Source: a virus. Taken from it: a stretch of 54,064 bases of DNA. How positions within the stretch are numbered: position 1 is the first letter of the stretch; each line of letters starts with the position of its first letter. Both the position numbers and the translations under genes were made by a program. The stretch lies in IMG/VR virus record IMGVR_UViG_3300042309_000278, positions 1 through 54,064 of that record, one strand, 5' to 3'. The notes beneath the pieces were generated by a model that searched no databases, was not told the origin of the DNA, and worked only from the letters and a program-made list of their open reading frames with translations. Shown one piece after another: positions 44,909 to 51,152 of this stretch.

Positions 44909-45847
44909 ATGACGCAGTTTCAAGGAACCAACAACCCCAACCCACTATACGTTCCACCCGATCTAGCAGCAAAAAGCGCACAACAGGCTCTAGAAGATTT
45001 GGGTCTTCGTGGTTCTTCTATTCAAGACTCAAATCCTATCACAAACTCAATCGAATCGCAGATTGCCCAAACCAACGCTAGAATCGAAAAGTTTTACGAC
45101 GATCTCATCAATGAAACTGGTGGTATGAAATACCGCGATCCGCTGACGAGTAATATCTCGCGACAGATGGCACATATTGCGGATATGAACTTTTACTCAA
45201 GACCAACGAGGTTCTATTTTGAAATCGAAGGTCTTGGCTGGGCGCAAAACGAAAGACTTGTTCGCAATTGTCAAAACACAGTAATGCCTGGTCGTGCATT
45301 GCAAACACAGCCACTAAAAATCTACGGACCACCTGTAGAGTATGCATATGAAGCAAACTATGCAAATGAGTTGCAAATGACATTTCGCGTAGGCGAAGAT
45401 CTATTCGAACGAGATTTCTTCGAAGGTTGGATGGGATCTGTGTATTCGCCAATGACAGGCGATCTTCTCTACCCAGACACTTACATGACAAACATGCGAA
45501 TCTACCAACTCGACCGAAGAGATCTCAAAGTCTACTGCACAGAACTATACAATGTGTTCTGCAAGAACATATCTGACATAGAACTGTCAACTGATGCAAC
45601 GGATCAAATCACGACGATAAACGTCACTCTTGCTTATTCCGAGTATCAAGTTGTTGGCAAGAGAAATTTCCCATACTATGTCAGAAAAGATCGCGGAGAA
45701 ACCGAAGAAACAACCACGATTCGATCCAAAATTCAAGATTCTATATCTCAAGCAGAAAAAGTACACCAAGTCCGTCTTGATCGTGGTGTCCAACGTGCTG
45801 GTGATATTCGAAATGAAGTTCGAGAAGCATTGAATCGAAATAATTGA
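44909..45847 (+). CDS. 54: Baseplate tail tube initiator, gp54-like
   Basis: A 312-residue protein (T4 gp54 is 320). The central tube-type fold is clear: FYSRPTRFYFEIEGLGWAQN, CQNTVMPGRALQTQPLKIYG, PPVEYAYEANYANELQMTFR and DLFERDFFEGWMGSVYSP. This is followed by YPDTYMTNMRIYQLD and ISDIELSTDATDQITTINVT, the last strands of a gp19-like tube domain. The protein forms the ring on which gp19 polymerises, and works with gp48 encoded divergently nearby. The N-terminal 90 residues and the C-terminal 40 are helical extensions. It begins 3 bases after the upstream stop. Confidence 0.92.
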   Translation: MTQFQGTNNPNPLYVPPDLAAKSAQQALEDLGLRGSSIQDSNPITNSIESQIAQTNARIEKFYDDLINETGGMKYRDPLTSNISRQMAHIADMNFYSRPTRFYFEIEGLGWAQNERLVRNCQNTVMPGRALQTQPLKIYGPPVEYAYEANYANELQMTFRVGEDLFERDFFEGWMGSVYSPMTGDLLYPDTYMTNMRIYQLDRRDLKVYCTELYNVFCKNISDIELSTDATDQITTINVTLAYSEYQVVGKRNFPYYVRKDRGETEETTTIRSKIQDSISQAEKVHQVRLDRGVQRAGDIRNEVREALNRNN

Positions 45848-45871
45848 TTGACCCTTTCAACAATGGAGTAA

Positions 45872-46576
45872 ATGATGTCACTACCAACACTTGGAATACC
45901 AAAATACAGAGTAACAATACCTTCTACGAAGAAAGAAACGACATTTAGACCGTTTCTAGTCAAAGAACAGAAGGTTCTCTACATGGCTCTTGAGAGTCAA
46001 GATGATAAGCAGATACTTGATGCCATGTGCAACATCATACAATCATGCGTTGATGGTATTTCAAGCATATCAAAGATGCCAATGTTTGACATTGAATACC
46101 TGTTCACCAAAATCAGAGCAAAGTCTGTGGGTGAAATTGTCGAAGTGAAGGCTAAATGCCCTCAATGCCAAAAATCGAATGAACTTTCGATCAATTTGGA
46201 TGAGGTTGAAGTCCAATTCCCCGAATCCATATCAAACAAAATCATGATAAGCGACAAAGTCGGCATTGTCATTCGATATCCATGCATCACCGATGCTCGC
46301 TCCAATCTAAACAACATGAGCGTCGAGGAAGTTTTGCACTTTGTGGCTAATTCGATTGAGACTGTCTTCGACGAAGACAACGTATACACAAGAAAAGACT
46401 TCACCGACGAGGAAATCCAAAAGTTTGTCGAGTCCATGACGAACAATCAGTTTGAACTCATTGGAAAATTCTATACCAATCTTCCAGAAATGAAAAAGGA
46501 TGTGGAATGTCATTGCATTGGATGCCAAAATGACTTCAAAGCATCGTTTACTGGGCTACAAGATTTTTTTACATAA
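45872..46576 (+). CDS. 26: Baseplate hub assembly protein, gp26-like, ending in a slippery site
   Basis: A 234-residue protein with the pattern of the T4 baseplate hub family of gp26: MSLPTLGIPKYRVTIPSTKK, TFRPFLVKEQKVLYMALES. It has two CXXC pairs, CPQC (96-99) and CIGC (215-218), which could bind one zinc. A GGAG lies 3 bases before the first ATG and 6 before a second ATG at 45875, which may be the true start. The last codons are GAT TTT TTT ACA TAA; the seven T residues form a canonical -1 frameshift heptamer just before the stop. The next gene starts within the stop (TAATG). Place: directly before the tape measure, like gpG of lambda. Confidence 0.85.
   Translation: MMSLPTLGIPKYRVTIPSTKKETTFRPFLVKEQKVLYMALESQDDKQILDAMCNIIQSCVDGISSISKMPMFDIEYLFTKIRAKSVGEIVEVKAKCPQCQKSNELSINLDEVEVQFPESISNKIMISDKVGIVIRYPCITDARSNLNNMSVEEVLHFVANSIETVFDEDNVYTRKDFTDEEIQKFVESMTNNQFELIGKFYTNLPEMKKDVECHCIGCQNDFKASFTGLQDFFT
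46564..46570 (+). promoter_or_regulatory. Candidate programmed -1 frameshift heptamer (T TTT TTT)
   Basis: Seven T residues are phased X XXY YYZ in the gp26-like frame (GA-T TTT TTT-ACA TAA). Slipping back by one base would read TAC ATA and then continue without a stop straight into the 63-aa frame at 46576, giving a fused protein of about 298 residues. No obvious downstream stem or upstream Shine-Dalgarno stimulator was found by eye. It could instead be a plain overlap, with the downstream ATG used by reinitiation. Confidence 0.6.
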
Positions 46577-46767
46577 TGCTCTGTCACGATAGTCTTGGGA
46601 ATCTGTATAACACAAATTTTGCGTTGATGCAGCACCACAAGTATTCGCTGACAGAGTTGGAAAATATGATCCCTTGGGAAAGAGAAGTATATGTAAATAT
46701 GGTTGTGAAGTTTATAAAGGATGAAAATGAACGACTAAAGCAACAGCAGTTACAAACGAGCAGATAA
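46576..46767 (+). CDS. Small tape-measure chaperone-like ORF (T-type extension or separate protein)
   Basis: A 63-residue frame, NFALMQHHKYSLTELENMIP then WEREVYVNMVVKFIKDENER. The pattern (an aromatic-rich helix, then a MIPWEREVYV-type helix) is typical of small proteins coded just before tape measure genes and of the T part of lambda-type G/GT chaperones. In T4-like annotations the same place is often called gp51, but T4 gp51 is much longer. It overlaps the gp26-like stop (TAATG) and ends with TAA directly before the gp29 ATG. It may be made by reinitiation, or as a -1 fusion with the upstream protein, or both. Confidence 0.75.
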   Translation: MLCHDSLGNLYNTNFALMQHHKYSLTELENMIPWEREVYVNMVVKFIKDENERLKQQQLQTSR

Positions 46768-48432
46768 ATGGCACTACCAAATCCAGGTTCAGCACCACAA
46801 ACAACACCACCAATCGACAATAGCATACGAGAAGCCATTTCGACGGGTATCAAGGCTGGTTTGTTGACCACACAGAGCAGGATATTTTCTAAAGTTCCAA
46901 GAATTCTTGGTGGTGGTATTTTTGCGGAGAGAGCAGAAGAGAAGCGACGAGAACTTTATGCAAGTCAAGGTCGCGATGTCTTGACTGGTAGAAAACTCAC
47001 CAAAGAAGAGATCGAAGAACGAGAACGTCGTAAGATGTCACAAGATGCGATGGGTGAGATCAACGAAAATGTTGATCTGATTCGCATATTACTTGAAAAG
47101 AATTTTGGTAAACCATCAGCCACAGCACTTCCTGCGTTGGGATTGGCAGGAATGCCGAATATTCTTACGCCGAAGAAAGATACAAGACCTTACGAGTTAG
47201 CAGATGACTCTGGTGGAATAAATCTTGCTCAAGAAGAACAGAAGATAGAGCAGCAAAAGGCAGACAAAGAAGTACAACTTGAGGTTCAAGAAAAAGATCA
47301 TTCATTCACGGAAAAACTTTTTGAGAAGTATTTCGGTAAGTCAAACATAGACAGATCCAAAGCAGGAGCAGAAGCAAAGGCTGGTGGTGGATTACTTAGC
47401 AAACTCGCTGGTGTCATAGACACATTTGCTGATTTGAAAACCTTGGGTATCATCGGCAAAGGTAGTAGGCTTGGGAAGATCGGTAGTGCCGTGGCTCGCG
47501 GTGGAATGGGTCTTGTTAGTGGTGCAGGAAGAATGATTGGTGGTGTTGCAAGAGGAGCAGTAAATCTTGGTGTAAAAGCGGCGGGTGCTGTTACAGGTGC
47601 AGTATCGGGAGCAGCAGCAGCGGGTGGCGGATTCCTTTCCAACATATGGGGTTCTGTGAAGAACATGGGTGGAAAGATTGCAGACACAGCAGGGAAATTT
47701 AAAGGTCTTGCGGGTGGAATTTCTGGTCTTGGAAAGATGGTGATTGGTGCAATCGGTCCTGTGATCGAATCTGTACTTTCATACCAAGACATAAATTCCA
47801 TCAAAAGCGACCCATCTCTTTCCGCGCAAGAAAAGAAAGATCAGATTGGGGAGAGAATTGGAAAAGCCATCGGTTCTATACTTGGTGGTGTTGGTTCAAT
47901 GGCACTTTTAGGTCCAGTCGGACCTGTAGTTACAACTGCACTTGATGCTTTTGGAGTTGGACCTGGTGCGCTTGGAGAATTCCTTGCAGAGAAACTTGGT
48001 GGCAAAAAGATCTACGACATAGCATCTGAAATTCCTGGTTTGGGTTTCATGAAAGTCGATGAGACAGCACCCCCAACAAAAGAAACTCTACCAGCAGAAG
48101 GGCAACTACAAACAAACACCCCATTCGAATCACCAGAAGACTACAACAAGTTTGGTATGAATTCGGGAATGCAAACTCCTGCATTAACTCCAACGCAAGT
48201 AGCCACCGCAGTTCCAAACATGACACCAACTTCTGCTGCGACATTGGGCAATCTTCAAGTTGAAAGTTCTGCTTTGAAGTCTGCACCTCAAATAATGCCA
48301 CCTGTTGTTGTTCCAACAAACAATGCGGTTGTGAACAACACCAACAATGTATCTTGGATGTCATCGCTGACACCAACGAGATCGGGTGCGGATCTTGATG
48401 AGAAAGTATTCAGACTTGGTCTTGCATTCTGA
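46768..48432 (+). CDS. 29: Tail length tape measure protein, gp29-like
   Basis: A 554-residue protein (T4 gp29 is 590) in the tape measure position. Residues 1-200 are charged and helical (RKLTKEEIEERERRKMSQDA, EEQKIEQQKADKEVQLEVQE). Residues about 205-370 are a Gly/Ala-rich hydrophobic stretch with several possible membrane-spanning segments (MGLVSGAGRMIGGVARGAVN, AGAVTGAVSGAAAAGGGFLS, LLGPVGPVVTTALDAFGVGP), as usual in tape measures, which may insert into the host membrane. The last 130 residues are Thr/Pro/Asn-rich. It is released through the hub with the DNA. The ATG directly follows the stop of the small ORF. Confidence 0.88.
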   Translation: MALPNPGSAPQTTPPIDNSIREAISTGIKAGLLTTQSRIFSKVPRILGGGIFAERAEEKRRELYASQGRDVLTGRKLTKEEIEERERRKMSQDAMGEINENVDLIRILLEKNFGKPSATALPALGLAGMPNILTPKKDTRPYELADDSGGINLAQEEQKIEQQKADKEVQLEVQEKDHSFTEKLFEKYFGKSNIDRSKAGAEAKAGGGLLSKLAGVIDTFADLKTLGIIGKGSRLGKIGSAVARGGMGLVSGAGRMIGGVARGAVNLGVKAAGAVTGAVSGAAAAGGGFLSNIWGSVKNMGGKIADTAGKFKGLAGGISGLGKMVIGAIGPVIESVLSYQDINSIKSDPSLSAQEKKDQIGERIGKAIGSILGGVGSMALLGPVGPVVTTALDAFGVGPGALGEFLAEKLGGKKIYDIASEIPGLGFMKVDETAPPTKETLPAEGQLQTNTPFESPEDYNKFGMNSGMQTPALTPTQVATAVPNMTPTSAATLGNLQVESSALKSAPQIMPPVVVPTNNAVVNNTNNVSWMSSLTPTRSGADLDEKVFRLGLAF

Positions 48433-48832
48433 GTTTGTTGAATAGTTTCATATCAAACTCATGTATGCCGTCATCCATTGTGTAGAAGATCTTATCGAAA
48501 CACTTCACACACCACGGCATACACTTCGGACAAGGGCGTGAGATACGCATCTGTCCGTGGCTGTTGAACCGAAAGTTCCACAGTTCAAGACCTTCGCGCT
48601 TGTCACACTTCAAGAACGCATCAAGTTCTGAATGCACCTCGCCAAAGAGATATCCGTGCTTAACGGCAAGAGGGTGTGTCTTGAAACGATTGATGCCAAC
48701 GGCAAGGATTCGATTCTTGTGTAGGATGATGCTGCAATGCCTCTTCCTACGGGGGATCTCAAGACACTTTGCATAGGCAAAGTCGATCAACTTGCGGTGT
48801 TTTTCGGGATCTATCATAATAAAGATTTTCAT
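48410..48832 (-). CDS. Zinc-dependent nucleotide deaminase-like protein
   Basis: A 140-residue protein with the two signatures of cytidine/dCMP deaminases: EVHSELDAF (H67, E69, with S in place of the usual A) and SRPCPKCMPWC (C101, C104). Before these comes CSIILHKNRILAVGINRF, the first strands of the fold. It might deaminate dCMP or a related nucleotide to feed phage thymidylate synthesis; T4 dCMP deaminase is longer (193). It is the only non-virion gene on the minus strand here and its 3' end overlaps the tape measure gene by 23 bases, convergent. AGGAG lies 12 bases before the ATG, rather far. A late-promoter-like CATAAATA is nearby. Confidence 0.85.
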   Translation of the reverse strand: MKIFIMIDPEKHRKLIDFAYAKCLEIPRRKRHCSIILHKNRILAVGINRFKTHPLAVKHGYLFGEVHSELDAFLKCDKREGLELWNFRFNSHGQMRISRPCPKCMPWCVKCFDKIFYTMDDGIHEFDMKLFNKLRMQDQV

Positions 48833-48879
48833 CCAATCCCGACACTCCTATTTATGGAGATGTCTGAGACTCATCTAAA

Positions 48880-48908
48880 AACATTCTATTCGAATTCAAA
48901 AGAATGTT
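48880..48908. terminator. Weak hairpin in the divergent intergenic region
   Basis: The 8-base arms AACATTCT (48880-48887) and AGAATGTT (48901-48908) are perfectly complementary around a 13-base loop containing TTCGAATTC. It overlaps the end of the small membrane ORF on the minus strand. AT-rich and without a strong T run, so terminator function is uncertain. Confidence 0.25.
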
Positions 48909-49027
48909 ATTGTTGCTTTTGCGAGTGCTGCGAGAATCAACATCGTGAAGGTAAATATCGCTAGCACCTTGGCAACACCTAGTGCTATCATTGCCGAATC
49001 ATCATCGTCTTCCTGTTTCATATTCAT
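48896..49027 (-). CDS. Small single-helix membrane peptide (43 aa)
   Basis: I choose the ATG at 49027 (MNMKQEDDDDSAMIALGVAK) because a GGGGG run lies 7 bases upstream. The first ten residues are acidic, then about 25 hydrophobic residues (GVAKVLAIFTFTMLILAALA) form a probable transmembrane helix, and the end is short (KATITFF). It stands alone on the minus strand between the deaminase and the plus-strand accessory operon. Phages often encode such short membrane proteins as lysis modulators or host inhibitors, but no family is visible. Expression is not assured. Confidence 0.5.
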   Translation of the reverse strand: MNMKQEDDDDSAMIALGVAKVLAIFTFTMLILAALAKATITFF

Positions 49028-49046
49028 CAACATACCCCCATATAAT
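49017..49046 (+). promoter_or_regulatory. Candidate sigma70-type promoter for the plus-strand accessory operon
   Basis: A perfect TATAAT (49041-49046) with TTCATA 18 bases upstream (49017-49022, four of six bases of TTGACA). It faces the accessory genes that begin near 49.2 kb and lies just before the nested palindrome. It overlaps the start region of the minus-strand membrane peptide. Host-type early or middle promoter by inference. Confidence 0.45.
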
Positions 49047-49064
49047 GTATGGGTCAAGCAACAC

Positions 49065-49108
49065 CGTGAATCAAATCTTTGAATCATTTGATTCTGAATC
49101 GATTCACG
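49065..49108. repeat. Nested palindrome with five GANTC sites
   Basis: Outer arms CGTGAATC (49065-49072) and GATTCACG (49101-49108) are perfectly complementary. Inside, GAATCATTTGATTC (49081-49094) is a second perfect 6-base inverted repeat, and GAATCGATTC (49096-49105) is a third. GANTC occurs five times in 38 bases. The element lies just downstream of the TATAAT and upstream of the first accessory genes, a place suited to an operator, an attenuator or a methylation-sensitive switch. Confidence 0.6.
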
Positions 49109-49173
49109 CGAGATAAAAACATTCTTTCTCTCACTTCCTTGACTTCCCTAAAGTAGACGCTACTCTTGTGTCG

Positions 49174-49260
49174 ATGAAGGTCATGGTGTCCTTCAGAGCG
49201 CAACTTGTTGAGGGAAGGACTCCTCGACGTATAGATATAGGAAGATTGGTGGCTTTGTGA
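49174..49260 (+). CDS. Possible leader peptide (28 aa)
   Basis: A short frame, MKVMVSFRAQLVEGRTPRRI then DIGRLVAL, whose TGA overlaps the GTG start of the next gene (GTGA). No ribosome binding site is visible before its ATG, so it is only a candidate; the overlap would couple translation of the following gene. Confidence 0.25.
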   Translation: MKVMVSFRAQLVEGRTPRRIDIGRLVAL

Positions 49261-49523
49261 AATTGTTCCGTATGCTCATAGATACTGACTCCAACCCAGA
49301 TGACGATGCCCCCATTGTCAAAGGAAAGGAGACTGGTATTATGGAGGAGAAGAACATGTTTGAAGGAGTTAGTGACTCTCGCAAGGAAGCAATGATCCAC
49401 GATCTCATCCTAGTGGTGAAGTCGGCAATGACGAAAGTGAATGCAAGGGAGCAACTTTGGTGCGACATCCTTGCTAAGACTGAAAATGACATTCGCAGGG
49501 TCGTAAACGAAACGATCCGATGA
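49257..49523 (+). CDS. Unknown small helical protein (88 aa)
   Basis: Starts at GTG 49257 (MKLFRMLIDTDSNPDDDAPI) or possibly at the internal ATG five codons later; a GGTGG lies just upstream of the GTG. The N-terminal third is acidic and probably flexible. The rest is helical, SDSRKEAMIHDLILVVKSAM then KVNAREQLWCDILAKTENDI. No family is recognised. It is the first well-supported gene of the accessory operon, 11 bases before the next gene. Confidence 0.65.
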   Translation: MKLFRMLIDTDSNPDDDAPIVKGKETGIMEEKNMFEGVSDSRKEAMIHDLILVVKSAMTKVNAREQLWCDILAKTENDIRRVVNETIR

Positions 49524-49534
49524 AGGAGTGAAAC

Positions 49535-49921
49535 ATGAAAATGGAATTCGATCACAAGTTCGTGGCAGCATTCAATACGTTTATGACAAGCCTCAAGACA
49601 CTTGTCGAAACATCAACAGCATCATCTAGCACAGCAGACTACGAAGAAGGATACAAGTACATTCGTATCATTCTCGTTCGAACCGATGTAGACGGTTCTA
49701 AGAAGAAGTCTGCGTGGGGATTCATCGACAAGCGGACTGCGGACATCTTCCGTGCCGCGAGTTGGAAGGCTCCCTGCCTCAACCACATTCGCGGAAACCT
49801 CTATGATGAGGACAATGGTCTGAAGCATTGCCATTGGACTGGTCCTGCGTACATATGGGCAATAAACGATTCCAAGAAGGAGGCAGTCGCGGCTCAACCC
49901 GCTCCCGAAGGAGGGATCTAA
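49535..49921 (+). CDS. Conserved phage hypothetical protein with a SAWGFID...ASWKAP core (128 aa)
   Basis: The protein has a helical N-terminus (HKFVAAFNTFMTSLKTLVET), then a small folded core: GYKYIRIILVRTDVDG, SAWGFIDKRTADIFRAASWK, APCLNHIRGNLYDEDNG and WTGPAYIWAIND. The core pattern, strand, FID-K-T-G/A-DI-F/Y-K/R-A-SWKAP and HIRGN, is one I have seen in small accessory proteins of large phages, with no known function. It has a strong ribosome binding site (AAGGAG, 8 bases upstream), and its stop overlaps the next ATG (TAATG). Confidence 0.8.
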   Translation: MKMEFDHKFVAAFNTFMTSLKTLVETSTASSSTADYEEGYKYIRIILVRTDVDGSKKKSAWGFIDKRTADIFRAASWKAPCLNHIRGNLYDEDNGLKHCHWTGPAYIWAINDSKKEAVAAQPAPEGGI

Positions 49922-50190
49922 TGGGCTACAGACTGCACATCGACATTCCGCTCAACCTCACCGAAGATGATGCAATCAAGCATAGCATTGCTATCATGTC
50001 TGCCATCGAAAACATTCTGATGTCGGGTGTGAAGACCGAAGCCGATACCATCAACTATCGTCTTGGTCACGACGATGATCGTCAGAAGTCGAACTACCTC
50101 GACAAGAATGAGAACGGACACGTCAGCAACAAGAAGTCAAAGATTCTTCTGAAGAGGGAGTTGACAGCAGCCGAAGACACGATAGAGTAA
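49921..50190 (+). CDS. Unknown 89-aa protein
   Basis: Start at ATG 49921, chosen because AAGGAGG lies 7 bases upstream and it overlaps the preceding stop; a longer frame reaches back to 49828 but would lie within the upstream gene. The sequence MGYRLHIDIPLNLTEDDAIK, then HSIAIMSAIENILMSG, then a polar C-terminus rich in Asp, Lys and Asn. Probably a small alpha/beta fold. It ends 9 bases before the first tRNA gene, so it is likely co-transcribed with the tRNAs. Confidence 0.75.
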   Translation: MGYRLHIDIPLNLTEDDAIKHSIAIMSAIENILMSGVKTEADTINYRLGHDDDRQKSNYLDKNENGHVSNKKSKILLKRELTAAEDTIE

Positions 50191-50199
50191 GTGAACAAC

Positions 50200-50274
50200 G
50201 CGCCGTGGGAGGTCTTGGCATCCTCAGTTCGATTTATAACCGAATAAGAGTTGGTTCGAATCCAACACGGCGTA
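50200..50274 (+). tRNA. tRNA, probably Ile (UAU), with irregular anticodon arm
   Basis: Acceptor GCGCCGT pairs with ACGGCGT (one G-T), D arm GAGG/CCTC with GG in the loop, and T arm GTTGG-TTCGAAT-CCAAC are all good. The anticodon arm is odd: between D arm and anticodon stem there are two bases, and the stem GTTCG/CGAAT is followed by an A-C mismatch before the 7-base loop TTTATAA. Read that way the anticodon is TAT (50235-50237). No CCA is encoded. Confidence 0.6.
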
Positions 50275-50299
50275 TTTCTCAAACAGGCTCTTCGCATAT

Positions 50300-50335
50300 G
50301 AGTCGCTGCGATGAAAGCCAACAGTTTCGCGACTC
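50300..50335 (+). promoter_or_regulatory. Leader hairpin upstream of the two-helix membrane protein
   Basis: Perfect 7-base arms GAGTCGC (50300-50306) and GCGACTC (50329-50335) enclose a 22-base loop and end three bases before the AGGAG of the gene at 50351. It could be a processing or translation control element, or the remains of a tRNA; no T run follows. Confidence 0.35.
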
Positions 50336-50350
50336 ACAGGAGATTTTGCA

Positions 50351-50674
50351 ATGTTCGGACTTACCAATAACAGCGTGTTCAAGTATGTCGGTGTTCTCTC
50401 TGCTCTCGTCTTTGTGTGGTTCACGTTCCTCTCACCAGAGAGCGCAAATGCAGCACAGAAGGCAAACTACGGTTTGATTGCCCTGTTCGCATCTCTCGCG
50501 TTGTATTACTATTCGCAGTTCAACCGTGAGCGTTCTTTCCAAGAGAACGACAATGTGTATCGTCGCATTGATGACGTTGAGCGTGAGTTCAACCTTCGCA
50601 TCAATGAAGTTGAGCGTGAAGTCAACGAATGTGTTGATAGCAAGTGCGCTGAATCGTGCAAGCGCGGTCGCTAA
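50351..50674 (+). CDS. Small membrane protein with two helices and coiled-coil tail (107 aa)
   Basis: Two hydrophobic segments (about 11-27, KYVGVLSALVFVWFTFL, and 39-55, YGLIALFASLALYYYSQF) are separated by a short polar loop. A charged coiled coil (VYRRIDDVEREFNLRINEVE) and a Cys-rich basic tail (CVDSKCAESCKRGR) follow. A good AGGAG lies 8 bases before the ATG. The form, two membrane helices and a soluble tail, is like some holins or antiholins, but no lysis gene is seen nearby and other roles at the membrane are equally possible. Confidence 0.75.
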   Translation: MFGLTNNSVFKYVGVLSALVFVWFTFLSPESANAAQKANYGLIALFASLALYYYSQFNRERSFQENDNVYRRIDDVEREFNLRINEVEREVNECVDSKCAESCKRGR

Positions 50675-50746
50675 TGATTGATGGTGTCCGTCTACCATGA
50701 GTGGCGGCAGAGGGTTCGCGCATTCTGCGAATAACGCGATTTCGTT

Positions 50747-50817
50747 GCGGGTATGATGTAGCGGCAACATGTGAGTTTTCCAAACTTTCCTCACGGGTTC
50801 GAATCCCGTTACCCGCT
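50747..50817 (+). tRNA. tRNA-Gly (UCC)
   Basis: Acceptor GCGGGTA/TACCCGC, D arm ATGT/ACAT with GG in the loop, T arm ACGGG-TTCGAAT-CCCGT. The anticodon loop TTTCCAA gives TCC; the outermost anticodon-stem pair is a T-T mismatch and the next a G-T. The GCGGG acceptor is typical of Gly tRNA. A T run follows the 3' end; no CCA is encoded. Confidence 0.85.
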
Positions 50818-50821
50818 TTTT

Positions 50822-50911
50822 GGACAGATGGCAGAGTGGTCTAATGCTGCGGTTTACTAAACCGCCGATGGTTCCAGAAATCGTCCGAGGGTTCGAATCC
50901 TTCTCTGTCCG
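50822..50911 (+). tRNA. tRNA-Ser type II, anticodon read as ACU
   Basis: Acceptor GGACAGA/TCTGTCC with G73, long variable arm (about 21 bases with CGAT/ATCG stem), T arm GAGGG-TTCGAAT-CCTTC. The anticodon stem GCGGT/ACCGC is perfect and encloses TTACTAA, so the anticodon is ACT at 50856-50858, which would read AGU. The type II shape and G73 fit serine. Confidence 0.85.
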
Positions 50912-50912
50912 T

Positions 50913-50984
50913 TGATCTGTAGCACAACGGTAGTGCATCGACCTGTTAAGTCGAGGGTTACTGGTTCGAATCCAGTCAGATCAG
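50913..50984 (+). tRNA. tRNA-Asn (GUU)
   Basis: Acceptor TGATCTG/CAGATCA, anticodon stem TCGAC/GTCGA with loop CTGTTAA (GTT), T arm ACTGG-TTCGAAT-CCAGT, D loop with GG. It begins one base after tRNA-Ser; no CCA is encoded. Confidence 0.93.
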
Positions 50985-50987
50985 TTC

Positions 50988-51068
50988 GGTTGTGTACTCA
51001 AGCGGCAACGAGGGCAGACTGTAAATCTGCTGACATAGTCTTCGGGGGTTCGAATCCCTCCGCAACCA
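50988..51068 (+). tRNA. tRNA-Tyr (GUA)
   Basis: Acceptor GGTTGTG/CGCAACC (one T-G pair), anticodon stem GCAGA/TCTGC with loop CTGTAAA (GTA), extended variable arm TGACATAGTCTTC as in bacterial type II tRNA-Tyr, T arm GGGGG-TTCGAAT-CCCTC (allowing a G-T pair), A73. No CCA is encoded. Confidence 0.92.
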
Positions 51069-51073
51069 CTCAA

Positions 51074-51145
51074 GCCACCTTAGCACAGCGGCAGTGCATC
51101 GTATTTGTAATGCGAGGGTCGTGAGTTCAAATCTCACAGGTGGCT
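51074..51145 (+). tRNA. tRNA-Thr (UGU)
   Basis: Acceptor GCCACCT/AGGTGGC, anticodon stem TCGTA/TGCGA with loop TTTGTAA (TGT), T arm GTGAG-TTCAAAT-CTCAC, D loop with GG. It ends 7 bases before the next protein gene; no CCA is encoded. Confidence 0.92.
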
Positions 51146-51152
51146 TTCTTCC

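Noticed and set aside
47298-47804. 168-residue proline/alanine-rich minus-strand frame
   Set aside because: Fully antisense to the Gly/Ala-rich part of the tape measure; composition is that of a complement, with no ribosome binding site.
48737-48964. 75-residue plus-strand frame across the deaminase start
   Set aside because: Overlaps the deaminase 5' end antisense, lacks a ribosome binding site, and the Cys-rich end lies in the hairpin region.
49828-49920. Upstream extension of the 89-aa gene
   Set aside because: Lies within the preceding gene; the ATG at 49921 has AAGGAGG and the usual one-base overlap.
50351-50674. Calling the two-helix membrane protein a holin
   Set aside because: No endolysin or spanin gene is next to it and the topology is shared by many other small membrane proteins.
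50675-50746. Possible additional tRNA between the membrane protein and tRNA-Gly
   Set aside because: Contains a GCAGA/TCTGC stem and a GGGTTCGCG stretch, but no acceptor pair or anticodon arm can be built; 72 bases with nothing I can support.
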